From Roseburia hominis A2-183 (GTDB lineage: Bacteria; Bacillota; Clostridia; Lachnospirales; Lachnospiraceae), in contig NC_015977.1 of the NCBI RefSeq assembly GCF_000225345.1, positions 1,471,501-1,535,500 on the forward strand: a DNA stretch of 64,000 nt, read 5' to 3'. Numbering within the stretch: position 1 is the stretch's first letter; every line of letters begins with the position of its first letter. The position numbers and the translations under genes were made by a program. Below the pieces are notes generated by a model. It did not search any database and was not told where the DNA came from. It saw only the letters and a list, made by a program, of their open reading frames with translations. Shown piece by piece: positions 46,192 to 55,301 of the stretch.

Positions 46192-46224
46192 GTGCAGGCA
46201 GCGAAGACAAAGGTGGAAGATGGC

Positions 46225-48093
46225 ATGGCGTATACGATAAAAGAGGGCGATTACAGACAATACGGGGCATCAGCCGCAGGCGGCGGAGTCGTGTTTACGT
46301 TTGAGGCAGAAAAGGAAGAGGACTGCAGTATTCTTCTGTATGGGAAAGATGGCGGAATCCGGCAGGAACTGAAGGTGCCGGAAAGCTGCTGCAGAGGAGC
46401 GATCCGGTCAGTCTTTGTCGCGGGGCTTAAGGCAGAGAGCCTGCGTTATAATTATAAAATCAGCGGGACGGTCGTGACCGATCCTTATGCAAACCGCATC
46501 ATCGGCAGAGAGCGCTGGAGAGACGCAGGGCGCGTTAAGAATGAGTTCCGGGTCTGCGGTGGTTATTCGGATGACACTTTTTCGTGGGGGACGGATGTAC
46601 ATCCGGAGATCCCGCGCCATGAGATGTTCCTCTATAAGCTCAACATCCGCGGATTTTCGATGGATGCGGGAATCCCTGCAAAGGAGCGGGGAACTTTTGC
46701 GGCGGTGCGCGATAAGATTCCCTATCTGAAAGAACTTGGTGTCACGACGGTGGAGTTCATGCCGGTGTATGAGTTTGAGGAACTGATCTTAAAGGAGAAG
46801 GCGGTATTGCCGGAATATATCAGCTGGCAGGTGCGGAAAGAGGATCAGATCAAGCCGGAAGCATGTGCGATGCCGGAGCGTGTGAACCTGTGGGGATATG
46901 CGCCCGCCAATTATTTTGCGGTAAAGGCGTCCTACGCGAAAGGGCAGGATGCGGCCGTCGAATGGAAAAAACTCATCCGCGCGCTCCATGAGAATCACAT
47001 GGAATGTGTGATGGAGATGTATTTTCCTGAGAATGTCAATCAGAATCTGATCTTAGATGCGCTGCGTTACTGGGTCAGGGAGTATCATGTGGATGGCTTC
47101 CATCTGCTGGGGGAGAATCTGCCCGTCACGCAGATTGCACAGGATGCGTGGCTTAGACGGACGAAGATTTTCTGCGCCGGTTTCGAGAACGCTGTGCTCT
47201 GGCACCCGTGCCGTTATCCGCATCTGTATGTATACAATGACGAATATCTGTATCCCGTCCGGGCGCTGCTCAATCACAAGAACGGCGGTATGGATGCATT
47301 TGCATGCCAGCAGCGCAAACAGCATCAGTATCACGGATTTGTCAATTACATTTCGGACAATAACGGGTTTTCCCTGCGGGATCTCTTCTGCTATGAGCAG
47401 AAACACAATGAAGACAACGGGGAGGAGAACCGGGATGGAAGCGACTGGAATTTGAGCGCCAACTACGGCGTGGAGGGACGAAGCCGCAAGCAGCGGATCG
47501 TAAGAATCCGTGAACGGCAGATGTGCAATGCGGTGGCGGTGCTTTTTCTCGCGCAGGGAGTCCCGCTTTTATACGAGGGGGACGAGACGGGAGATTCCCA
47601 GGAAGGCAACAACAATGCATACTGTCAGGACAATCCGACCGGCTGGGTGAACTGGAAGAAAGATGAGCGCTACGCGTGGTTCCGGGAGTTTGTGGCGCGG
47701 ATGGCAGCGTTTCGCAGGGAGCATCCCGTGCTCGCCGCGGATATGCCAAAACAGCTTTCCGATGCAAAAGGAACGGGGTATCCCGATTTGTCCTATCACG
47801 GAGAGAATGCGTGGATTTCAGATCTTTCCGGCGAGAGACAGTCTTTGGGCATGCTCTACTGCGGAAAAGAGGATGGCGATGGAACAGAGGGGGAGAAATT
47901 CCTTTATGTCGGTTGCAATTTTCACATGGGTCCTACCAGATTGGCGCTTCCGAAGCTTCCCGGGAAGAAAAAGTGGTATCTGCTGATGGACACCGCCAGA
48001 GAGCGGGCACCGTTCCTAAAAGAGGAGGAGCGGGTGGATGCGCCGCGGATCGAACTTTGCGGTCAGTCTGTCGTTATATTAACAGGAAAATAA
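46225..48093 (+). CDS. GH13/GlgX-like protein with degenerate catalytic site
   Basis: A 622-residue protein with the architecture of glycogen debranching/isoamylase-like GH13 enzymes: an N-terminal beta domain (about 1-125), a barrel (about 130-470) and a C-terminal beta domain. The frame around the active site is kept (GVTTVEFMPVYEF at 172-184; KHNEDNGEENRDG at 393-405), but the key residues are gone: conserved region II, normally GFRFD with the Asp nucleophile, is GFHLL at 291-295; region III lacks the Glu acid (IFCAGF, 315-320); the HD of region IV is SDN (377-379). It is probably not a hydrolase and may bind glycan. ATG 46225 is the first in-frame start after AAAGGTGG. Confidence 0.85.
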   Translation: MAYTIKEGDYRQYGASAAGGGVVFTFEAEKEEDCSILLYGKDGGIRQELKVPESCCRGAIRSVFVAGLKAESLRYNYKISGTVVTDPYANRIIGRERWRDAGRVKNEFRVCGGYSDDTFSWGTDVHPEIPRHEMFLYKLNIRGFSMDAGIPAKERGTFAAVRDKIPYLKELGVTTVEFMPVYEFEELILKEKAVLPEYISWQVRKEDQIKPEACAMPERVNLWGYAPANYFAVKASYAKGQDAAVEWKKLIRALHENHMECVMEMYFPENVNQNLILDALRYWVREYHVDGFHLLGENLPVTQIAQDAWLRRTKIFCAGFENAVLWHPCRYPHLYVYNDEYLYPVRALLNHKNGGMDAFACQQRKQHQYHGFVNYISDNNGFSLRDLFCYEQKHNEDNGEENRDGSDWNLSANYGVEGRSRKQRIVRIRERQMCNAVAVLFLAQGVPLLYEGDETGDSQEGNNNAYCQDNPTGWVNWKKDERYAWFREFVARMAAFRREHPVLAADMPKQLSDAKGTGYPDLSYHGENAWISDLSGERQSLGMLYCGKEDGDGTEGEKFLYVGCNFHMGPTRLALPKLPGKKKWYLLMDTARERAPFLKEEERVDAPRIELCGQSVVILTGK

Positions 48094-48105
48094 GGTTACA
48101 TTATT

Positions 48106-48711
48106 ATGAAAGCATGGAAACATTTTTGCACGATCAACCATCACAAGCATCTGGTCATGAAAGGCTGTTTTGCGGTGGGGTTATACAAACAGGGATTATT
48201 ACATGATCTGTCGAAATATACGCCGACAGAATTTCTGGTGGGCTGTAAATATTATCAGGGAACAATGAGCCCGAACAATGCAGAGCGCAAGGATAAGGGA
48301 TACTCGTCCGCGTGGCTGCACCACAAAGGGCGGAACAAGCATCACATGGAATACTGGATTGACTACGGCGTGCCGGACGAGGGCGGGGACAAGGGACTCT
48401 GCGGCATGAAAATGCCTCTGCGGTACGTGGTGGAGATGTATATCGACCGTGTAGCGGCCTCGAAAAATTACCAGAAGGAGCGCTATACCGACCGGAGCGC
48501 ATTAGAGTATTACCTGCATGGAAAGGATTTTCATGTCATGCACAAGGATACGCGGGCGCTTCTTGAACTGCTTTTGTACCGGCTCGCTGTCCGGGGCGAG
48601 CCGGAAGTCAATACATTTATCCGCGAAGAACTGCTGGCAGGGAAGATCCCCTATGAGCAGAAGGTTCTGGATCAATTAGCGCAGCCATATCACAGGGAAG
48701 CGGAGAAGTAA
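48106..48711 (+). CDS. DUF5662-family protein
   Basis: A 201-residue His/Tyr-rich protein. Residues 1-100 contain several His and Asp pairs typical of the DUF5662 family, which I associate with an HD-like metal-binding arrangement (NHHKHLVMKG, LLHDLSKYTPTEF, HHKGRNKHHMEYW). It is sometimes labelled catalase-like, but nothing here supports that reaction. It begins 12 bases after the GH13-like stop, so they are co-transcribed. Its last 95 bases overlap the end of the convergent RluA gene. Confidence 0.75.
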   Translation: MKAWKHFCTINHHKHLVMKGCFAVGLYKQGLLHDLSKYTPTEFLVGCKYYQGTMSPNNAERKDKGYSSAWLHHKGRNKHHMEYWIDYGVPDEGGDKGLCGMKMPLRYVVEMYIDRVAASKNYQKERYTDRSALEYYLHGKDFHVMHKDTRALLELLLYRLAVRGEPEVNTFIREELLAGKIPYEQKVLDQLAQPYHREAEK

Positions 48712-49558
48712 ACGTAAGCATCTCCCCGGTGACGGGATGAGAAAAAGACAAACGGTGGGAATGAAGTGCCTGCCGTTTTATTTTTGTGTCTGAAAATGCC
48801 GGATAATAGAGCTGGTCGCCTGCCAGAGGATAGCCGAGCGCGGACATGTGGACACGGATCTGGTGCGTGCGCCCCGTTTCCAGATGAAGGGAGAGCAGGG
48901 AATAGGGGGCGTGGCATAAGAGACTTTTATAGTGCGTGATGGCATCATCCCCGCAGAGAAAATCAACCTGCCGGCGGACATCGCCCGGTTTTACGCGGGC
49001 AATCGGCGCGTGGACGGTGCCGCTTCCGGTGAGCGTGCCGCATACGACGGCGAGGTATTCCCGGCGGATCATACGCTGCTGCATGGCTTTGCCGAGCAGG
49101 GCGGCGGAGAGCATATTTTTGGCGACGATGATCAGGCCGCTCGTGTCGGCATCCAGCCGGTTGATGCAGCGGAACGGGCGGATTTCGCCTTTTGCACGGT
49201 AATATCCCGTGACGGCGTTTGCAAGCGTATCCCTCTGGTGCGCGGCAGACGGGTGTACCGGCATGCCTGCCGGCTTGTCAATCACCAGAAGATCTTCGTC
49301 CTCGTAACAGATCGCGAGGGGAATCTGCTGCGGAAAAATGGAGGTGCCGGAAGTATTCTCCTCCAGATGAAGACAGAGAAGGTCGCCGGTGTGAAGCGTT
49401 TCATTCATATGCGCCCACACGCCGTTCAAGAGGGTGCCGTGGTCTGTTTTCTTTAAATGTACCAGTATCGGCCCGGAATAGCCGAGACTTTTTAAATAAT
49501 GCAGAATGGTCTGCCCGTCCGTGGCGGATAAAATGCGGTAGGTAAGGGTGCGCAGCAT
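48617..49558 (-). CDS. RluA-family pseudouridine synthase
   Basis: A 313-residue tRNA/rRNA modification enzyme with an N-terminal S4-like region, the core VIDKPAGMPVHPS, the catalytic Asp in CINRLDADTSGL, and the RxHQIR strand in TGRTHQIRVHMSALGYP. The motif is NRLD where most members have HRLD; the catalytic Asp itself is kept. I start at ATG 49558 because AGGAGG lies 7 bases upstream on this strand; the longer frame to 49690 has no such site. The C-terminal 95 bases overlap the DUF5662 gene. Confidence 0.9.
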   Translation of the reverse strand: MLRTLTYRILSATDGQTILHYLKSLGYSGPILVHLKKTDHGTLLNGVWAHMNETLHTGDLLCLHLEENTSGTSIFPQQIPLAICYEDEDLLVIDKPAGMPVHPSAAHQRDTLANAVTGYYRAKGEIRPFRCINRLDADTSGLIIVAKNMLSAALLGKAMQQRMIRREYLAVVCGTLTGSGTVHAPIARVKPGDVRRQVDFLCGDDAITHYKSLLCHAPYSLLSLHLETGRTHQIRVHMSALGYPLAGDQLYYPAFSDTKIKRQALHSHRLSFSHPVTGEMLTFTSPLPCDMAALIDPEPSAHRGSSLPAVLRG

Positions 49559-49710
49559 AAAAATTCCTCCTGTTTCATGTAACGCTATTATAGCGAAGCG
49601 GCGGGGGAGATGTAAAGACGGCATGTATTTGTTTGCGGAAAAAAGAGGGGAAAAGCACGGAAAACATGGCCCATACATAGAATGTATCAATAAAGCTTTT
49701 CAGGTGCGTT

Positions 49711-50349
49711 GTGAAAACTTTCTTATCTCCGCTCACACCAGAACAGGAAATGGAATGCCTGAAAAAAATGAAAGACGGCGACCTTGAGGCAAAAAAAGAA
49801 CTGACGCTTCGGAATATGCGCCTGGTAGCGCACGTGGCGAAAAAATATCAGAATTCCGATGAAGATATGGAAGATCTGATCTCCATCGGAACCATCGGTC
49901 TGATCAAGGCAATCTCTACTTATAAAGAAGATTACGGAAGCCGCCTGGCAACTTACGCGGCGAGATGCATTGACAATGAACTGCTGATGCATTTCCGTTC
50001 CAAAAAGAAGACGGCCAGAGAGGTCTCTCTGTATGAACCGATCGGAACGGACAAAGAGGGCAATCAGATTCATCTGCTGGATATTGTGGAGAGCGATGAA
50101 CCGGATGTGGTGGAGACGATCGAGACCGACAGACGCACCAGAGAGGTGCTGGCACTTGTGCCGAAGCTGCTTTCCGGCAGGGAGCGCTATATCATAGAAA
50201 ACCGGTACGGTCTCTATGCCTGTAAACCGATGACACAGCGTGAGATTGCAGCGGCGCTTGGAATATCCCGCTCGTATGTGTCGAGAATCGAGAAACGGGC
50301 GCTGGAAAAACTGCGAAAAGGAATGGAAAGCGCGGGGGGCGGGAGATAA
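49711..50349 (+). CDS. sigK: Sporulation RNA polymerase sigma factor, sigma-K type
   Basis: A 212-residue sigma-70 family protein. Region 2 reads RNMRLVAHVAKKYQ, then DLISIGTIGLIKAISTY and LATYAARCIDNELLMHFRSKKK (typical of sigma-K/E); region 4 is TQREIAAALGISRSYVSRIEKRALEKL. The frame is continuous, so no skin-like element interrupts it. The start is GTG 49711 with a weak AGGTG site. Region 49672-49679 (CATACATA) resembles the -10 of mother-cell sigma promoters. With cotJABC it supports a spore-forming host. Confidence 0.88.
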   Translation: MKTFLSPLTPEQEMECLKKMKDGDLEAKKELTLRNMRLVAHVAKKYQNSDEDMEDLISIGTIGLIKAISTYKEDYGSRLATYAARCIDNELLMHFRSKKKTAREVSLYEPIGTDKEGNQIHLLDIVESDEPDVVETIETDRRTREVLALVPKLLSGRERYIIENRYGLYACKPMTQREIAAALGISRSYVSRIEKRALEKLRKGMESAGGGR

Positions 50350-50481
50350 ATTGCCGCTTCCCTTTTTCTACAAATGATGTTATACTAAACATGTCTTTTT
50401 AACAAATGTATTTTCTAAGATATTCAGCAGTGTTCACTGCACAGAGATTCCAGATCTTTCTATAATGAAAAGGAGAACAGG

Positions 50482-52011
50482 TTGTATAGCAGAGTAGCAA
50501 CAGCAACGATACGCGGTATCCAGAGTGTGCCTGTCTGCGTGGAAGCGGATGTGAGCGACGGGATGCCTGTTTTTGAGATGGTCGGTTTTCTGGCGTCTGA
50601 GGTCAAAGAAGCCAGGGAGCGGGTGCGCACAGCGCTCCGCAATGTGGGGTGTGCGCTGCCGCCGCGCAGAATTACCGTGAATTTTATGCCGGCGGACATC
50701 CGCAAATCCGGAGCCGGGTTTGATCTGCCGATCGCAGTGGCGGTGCTGGCTGCGATGGGAAGGCTTCCGCATGCGGTACTGGATGATGTGCTGATCGTGG
50801 GTGAGATCGGATTAAACGGCGTGGTGCAGCCGGTTCACGGCGTGCTCCCGATGGTGGCGGAGGCAAAGGAACGCGGAATCCGGCGCTGCATTGTGCCGCG
50901 GGCGAATCGAAAAGAGGCGGCGCTTGTTTCCGGGATGCTTGTCTGCGGTGTGGAAAATATCGGGGAGGTCATGCGGCTTCTTGAGGATGCGTCGTGGGAG
51001 AAGTACGCCGCAGAGGAATATAATATAGAAGAAACACAGCCCGCAGTGCTTCCTGATTTTTCGGAGATCCACGGACAGCGGCTGATGAAGCGGGCGTGTG
51101 AAGTTGCGGTAACCGGAATGCACAATCTGCTGTTTGTGGGACCGCCGGGTGCGGGCAAGACCATGGTGGCATCGCGTATCCCGTCCATTCTGCCGCCGCT
51201 TGCGGAGGCGGAGCGCATGGAGTTATCCAAAATCTACAGTGTAAAAGGAATGCTTGCCGGGGAGAACGGTCTGCTTACGCAGCGCCCGTTCCGGGCGCCG
51301 CATCACACCGTGAGTGTGCAGGGGCTTACGGGCGGCGGAAGAATCCCGCAGCCGGGGGAGATCTCACTGGCACATAAGGGCGTGCTGTTTCTGGATGAAC
51401 TTCCGGAATTCGCCAGGGAGACGGTTGAGGCGCTGCGCCAGCCGCTGGAAGAGGGGGCGGTTCATCTGGTGCGTCTTGGCGGAAGTTATGTCTATCCGGC
51501 AGATTTTATGCTGGTGGCGGCGATGAATCCGTGCCCGTGCGGCTATTATCCCGATATGCAGAAATGCAGGTGTACGCAGACGGCGATCCACCGGTACTTA
51601 GAGAGGATCAGCCAGCCGATCTTAGACCGGATTGACATTTGTGTGGAGGCGCCGGCGCTGACATTCGGGGAATTAACCGGACAGCAAAAAGAGGAGACAT
51701 CGGCGGCAATTCAGAAGCGCGTGGCGGTGGCACAGGACATTCAACGGGAGCGCTACCGGAAGGAAGGATTTTCGTACAACAGCCAGATACCTGCCACGAA
51801 GATCCGGGAGTATTGTGCTCTTGACAAGAAGCAGGAGCAGTATATGGAAGAGATCTACGGAAAGCTGCAGCTCACCGCCAGATCTTACCATAAGCTTCTG
51901 CGGGTGGCACGCACGCTGGCGGATATGGACGGCGGAGACCGGATTTGCGACCGGCATCTGGAGGAGGCAATCTGCTACAGAAGCTTTGACAGAAAGTTCT
52001 GGGAGAGGTGA
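50482..52011 (+). CDS. YifB-family Mg-chelatase-like AAA+ ATPase (ComM-like)
   Basis: A 509-residue protein with an N-terminal Lon-like S5/protease-fold domain (GIQSVPVCVEADVSDGMPVF), then an AAA+ domain with Walker A (GPPGAGKT), Walker B (VLFLDELPEF) and a Cys pattern between them and the C-terminus (NPCPCGYYPDMQKCRCT). Relatives assist branch migration in natural transformation (ComM). It starts at TTG 50482 after AAAGGAGA. dprA, also a transformation gene, follows 4 bases later. Confidence 0.9.
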   Translation: MYSRVATATIRGIQSVPVCVEADVSDGMPVFEMVGFLASEVKEARERVRTALRNVGCALPPRRITVNFMPADIRKSGAGFDLPIAVAVLAAMGRLPHAVLDDVLIVGEIGLNGVVQPVHGVLPMVAEAKERGIRRCIVPRANRKEAALVSGMLVCGVENIGEVMRLLEDASWEKYAAEEYNIEETQPAVLPDFSEIHGQRLMKRACEVAVTGMHNLLFVGPPGAGKTMVASRIPSILPPLAEAERMELSKIYSVKGMLAGENGLLTQRPFRAPHHTVSVQGLTGGGRIPQPGEISLAHKGVLFLDELPEFARETVEALRQPLEEGAVHLVRLGGSYVYPADFMLVAAMNPCPCGYYPDMQKCRCTQTAIHRYLERISQPILDRIDICVEAPALTFGELTGQQKEETSAAIQKRVAVAQDIQRERYRKEGFSYNSQIPATKIREYCALDKKQEQYMEEIYGKLQLTARSYHKLLRVARTLADMDGGDRICDRHLEEAICYRSFDRKFWER

Positions 52012-52015
52012 AGAG

Positions 52016-53083
52016 ATGAATTATGCGTATTGGTTTGCAAATATTCCCGGACTCTCCAACTGTGCGAAAATCAGTATCCATGAAAAGGTCGGGAATGCAC
52101 AGGATATCTATTTTCTTAGCGAAAAGCAGATGGAAAATCTGCAATTATTGGCAAAAGAAATACAGGCGGTCCGGGCTGCGCAAAAGACGGACATGGAGGA
52201 AGCGTACGCTAAGATGTGTGAATCCGGGATCTCGTTTGTGTCGCTGGAGGATGCATCTTATCCAAAGAGGCTCCGCCATATCGCAAATCCGCCGTACGGA
52301 CTGTATGTAAAGGGATGCCTCCCGCAGGGAGAGACCGTTGCGATTGTCGGTGCGAGAATGTGCTCCGAATACGGGCGGACGGTTGCAAGGGAGCTCGGGA
52401 GAATGCTTGCGGCGCGCGGCGTCGGTGTTGTGAGCGGAATGGCGCGCGGCATCGATGCTGCGGGGCATCAGGGAGCGCTTGACGTGGGCGGAATCAGCTG
52501 CGCCGTCTTAGGGTGCGGCGTGGATGTCTGCTATCCGAAGAGCAGCCGGGTGCTGTATGAGGAGATTCTGGAACGGGGCTCGGTTGTCTCGGAGTATCCG
52601 CCCGGCACGCAGCCGATTCCGGGATATTTTCCGCAGCGCAACCGCATCATATCAGGGCTTGTCCGGGCGGTTGTTGTGGTGGAGGCAAAGCAGCGGAGCG
52701 GATCGCTGATCACGGCGGATTTTGCGCTGGAGCAGGGGAGGGATGTCTATGCCATTCCGGGCAGGATTACAGATGCCTTGTCGGCGGGATGCAACAGCTT
52801 AATCCGGCAGGGAGCGGGGGCAGTTTCCGATCTCGAATCGTTTATACAGGAGCTTGCGCCGGATCCCGGAGCGGGCGGGGAGACATGCACCTTTGAAAAA
52901 TTATTACTTGAAAAAGAAGAACGCTTGGTGTATAGTTGTGTAGATTTACGACCGAAAAGTATGGAAGAACTTCTGGAGGAGACAGACCTGTCTGTGCCCG
53001 AACTGGCGCAGATTCTGGGGATTCTTCTGAAAAAGGGGTTTGTTACGGAAGCATTTAAGAATTGTTATATCAGACGGATTTGA
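52016..53083 (+). CDS. dprA: DNA-processing protein DprA
   Basis: A 355-residue protein. After an N-terminal helical domain comes the DprA Rossmann domain that loads RecA on single-stranded DNA (VAIVGARMCSEYGRTVARELG, SGMARGIDAAGHQGAL, AVLGCGVDVCYP, FPQRNRIISGLV, KQRSGSLITADFALEQGRDVYAIPG), then a winged-helix end (about 290-355). ATG 52016 follows GAGAGG; the longer frame from 51815 overlaps yifB and is rejected. A short operon with yifB is likely. Confidence 0.93.
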   Translation: MNYAYWFANIPGLSNCAKISIHEKVGNAQDIYFLSEKQMENLQLLAKEIQAVRAAQKTDMEEAYAKMCESGISFVSLEDASYPKRLRHIANPPYGLYVKGCLPQGETVAIVGARMCSEYGRTVARELGRMLAARGVGVVSGMARGIDAAGHQGALDVGGISCAVLGCGVDVCYPKSSRVLYEEILERGSVVSEYPPGTQPIPGYFPQRNRIISGLVRAVVVVEAKQRSGSLITADFALEQGRDVYAIPGRITDALSAGCNSLIRQGAGAVSDLESFIQELAPDPGAGGETCTFEKLLLEKEERLVYSCVDLRPKSMEELLEETDLSVPELAQILGILLKKGFVTEAFKNCYIRRI

Positions 53084-53109
53084 GAAATCAGCATAAAGGA
53101 GATGTATGA

Positions 53110-55194
53110 ATGGCTAAGTACCTTGTTATTGTCGAGTCACCCGCTAAGGTAAAAACAATTAAAAAGTTTCTTGGAAAAAATTATGAGGTAGTTGCCTCAA
53201 ACGGGCATGTGCGGGATCTCCCGAAGAGCCAGATGGGAATCGATGTCGAGCATGATTATGAACCGAAGTATATCACGATCCGTGGAAAGGGAGATATCCT
53301 TGCCAAGCTTCGTAAAGAAGTGAAAAAGGCAGACAAAGTGTATCTCGCAACCGACCCCGACCGTGAGGGAGAGGCAATATCATGGCACTTAAGCCAGGCG
53401 TTAAAGCTGGACGGCAAGAATGTGCGGAGAATCAGCTTCAATGAGATTACGCAGAACGCGGTCAAGGCGTCCTTAAAGCAGCCGCGCGATATCGATATGA
53501 ATCTTGTCAACGCACAGCAGACCAGACGTATTCTGGACCGTATTGTGGGTTACAAGATCAGCCCGCTTCTGTGGGCAAAAGTAAAGCGTGGGCTGAGCGC
53601 CGGAAGAGTACAGTCGGTAGCACTGCGCATCATCTGCGACCGCGAGGACGAGATCAATGCATTCATTCCGGAAGAATACTGGACGCTGGATGCAAAGCTC
53701 AAGGCGGACGGCGAAAAGAAGCCGTTGACAGCAAAGTTCCACGGGGACGAGAACGGAAAACTGGCGATTACCTGCCGCGAGGAGGCGGACCGTATCATGG
53801 ACGAGATCCGCGGAGAGCGGTTTGAAGTCCTGGAAGTGAAAAAGGGTGAGCGCGTGAAGAAAGCGCCGCTGCCGTTTACGACCAGTACCTTACAGCAGGA
53901 GGCATCCAAGACATTGAATTTCCCGATCTCCAAGACGATGCGTATTGCCCAGCAGCTCTATGAGGGCGTTGACGTCAAGGGACAGGGAACGGTCGGTCTG
54001 ATCACCTACCTGCGTACGGATTCCGTCCGTATTTCGGATGAGGCGGATGCGGATGCGAGAGCGTATATCGCACAGAATTACGGGGAAGAATTCGTAGCGA
54101 CACAGACCGTTACCCAGAAGGGCGGCGCCAAGATCCAGGACGCGCATGAGGCGATTCGTCCTTCCGACATTGCGAGAACACCGGCGGTGGTCAAGGAATC
54201 TCTTTCCAGAGACCAGTTCCGCCTCTATCAGCTGATCTGGAAGCGTTTTGCCGCAAGCAGAATGGCTTCTGCGGTATATGAGACGACGAACGTGAAGATC
54301 GGTGCCGGAAAGTACCGCTTTGGTGTCGCGGCATCAAAGGTCTCCTTTGAGGGATTTATGTCTGTGTACACGAGCGAGGACGACGAGAAGGACACGAACA
54401 ATGTTCTGCTGAAAGGAATCGATGAGGATACGAAGCTTACGCTGGACACCTTCGATGAGAAGCAGCATTTTACACAGCCGCCGGCGCATTACACGGAGGC
54501 GTCCTTAGTCAAGACGCTGGAGGAGCTGGGAATCGGACGTCCGAGTACCTACTCGCCGACGATCACGACGCTGCTTGGCAGACGTTACATTGTCAAGGAA
54601 GCGAAGAATCTGTATGTGACGGAGCTGGGAGAGGTGGTCAACCAGATTATGAAGGAATCCTTCCCGAGCATCGTGGATGAGCATTTTACCGCCAATATGG
54701 AGTCGCTGCTCGACAGCATCGGAGAGGGCGCTGTGAACTGGAAGACGGTTGTGCGGAATTTCTATCCGGATCTGGAAGCCGCGGTGGAAGTGGCGGAGAA
54801 GGAGCTACAGAAAGTCAAGATCGAGGACGAGGTCACGGATGTTGTCTGCGACCAGTGCGGAAGAAACATGGTGGTAAAATACGGACCGCACGGAAAATTC
54901 CTGGCATGCCCGGGCTTCCCGGAGTGCAGGAACACGAAGCCGTATCTGGAAAAAATCGGCGTGCCATGTCCGAAGTGCGGAAAAGACGTTGTCCTCCGCA
55001 AGACGAAGAAAGGCAGAAAGTATTTCGGCTGCGAGAATAATCCGGAGTGCGATTTTATGAGCTGGTCACGCCCGGTAGCGGAGAAGTGCCCGAAGTGCGG
55101 CGGCTATATGGTGGTAAAAGGCAATAAGATCGCCTGTGCAGATGCGGGATGCGGCTACACCCGTGACAGAAAAGCGGACGAGGATACAAAATAG
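53110..55194 (+). CDS. topA: DNA topoisomerase I
   Basis: A 694-residue type IA topoisomerase. It has the TOPRIM domain (VIVESPAKVKTI, ATDPDREGEAISWH), the catalytic Tyr in LITYLRTDSVRIS, and three C-terminal zinc-finger-like units with CxxC pairs (CDQCG, CPKCGKDV and CPKCGGYM) for DNA contact. Relieves negative supercoiling. Starts 26 bases after dprA, with AGGAGATG upstream. The usual Firmicute neighbours between topA and codY (trmFO, xerC/codV, hslVU) are absent here. Confidence 0.97.
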   Translation: MAKYLVIVESPAKVKTIKKFLGKNYEVVASNGHVRDLPKSQMGIDVEHDYEPKYITIRGKGDILAKLRKEVKKADKVYLATDPDREGEAISWHLSQALKLDGKNVRRISFNEITQNAVKASLKQPRDIDMNLVNAQQTRRILDRIVGYKISPLLWAKVKRGLSAGRVQSVALRIICDREDEINAFIPEEYWTLDAKLKADGEKKPLTAKFHGDENGKLAITCREEADRIMDEIRGERFEVLEVKKGERVKKAPLPFTTSTLQQEASKTLNFPISKTMRIAQQLYEGVDVKGQGTVGLITYLRTDSVRISDEADADARAYIAQNYGEEFVATQTVTQKGGAKIQDAHEAIRPSDIARTPAVVKESLSRDQFRLYQLIWKRFAASRMASAVYETTNVKIGAGKYRFGVAASKVSFEGFMSVYTSEDDEKDTNNVLLKGIDEDTKLTLDTFDEKQHFTQPPAHYTEASLVKTLEELGIGRPSTYSPTITTLLGRRYIVKEAKNLYVTELGEVVNQIMKESFPSIVDEHFTANMESLLDSIGEGAVNWKTVVRNFYPDLEAAVEVAEKELQKVKIEDEVTDVVCDQCGRNMVVKYGPHGKFLACPGFPECRNTKPYLEKIGVPCPKCGKDVVLRKTKKGRKYFGCENNPECDFMSWSRPVAEKCPKCGGYMVVKGNKIACADAGCGYTRDRKADEDTK

Positions 55195-55228
55195 TTAAAA
55201 AAATATGTCAAATATTACGAAAATATTG

Positions 55229-55266
55229 AATTTTCAGAATTGACGTGTTAAAATATGAAATATAAC
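55229..55266 (+). promoter_or_regulatory. codY promoter with a likely CodY box
   Basis: TTGACG (55240-55245), 15 bp, TATAAC (55261-55266). A sequence at 55229-55243 (AATTTTCAGAATTGA) matches the CodY-box consensus AATTTTCWGAAAATT at 11 of 15 positions and overlaps the -35, consistent with autoregulation. Regulation is inferred. Confidence 0.5.
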
Positions 55267-55301
55267 GAAAAAGAGATTCGAAACGAAATGGGGGCACGGA
55301 C

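Noticed and set aside
45907..46260. Minus-strand frame across the hairpins before the GH13-like gene.
   Set aside because: It spans hairpins, tandem repeats and both divergent promoters, and its codon use differs from neighbouring genes.
49711..50349. Skin-type element interrupting sigK.
   Set aside because: The sigma-K frame is continuous from region 2 to region 4.
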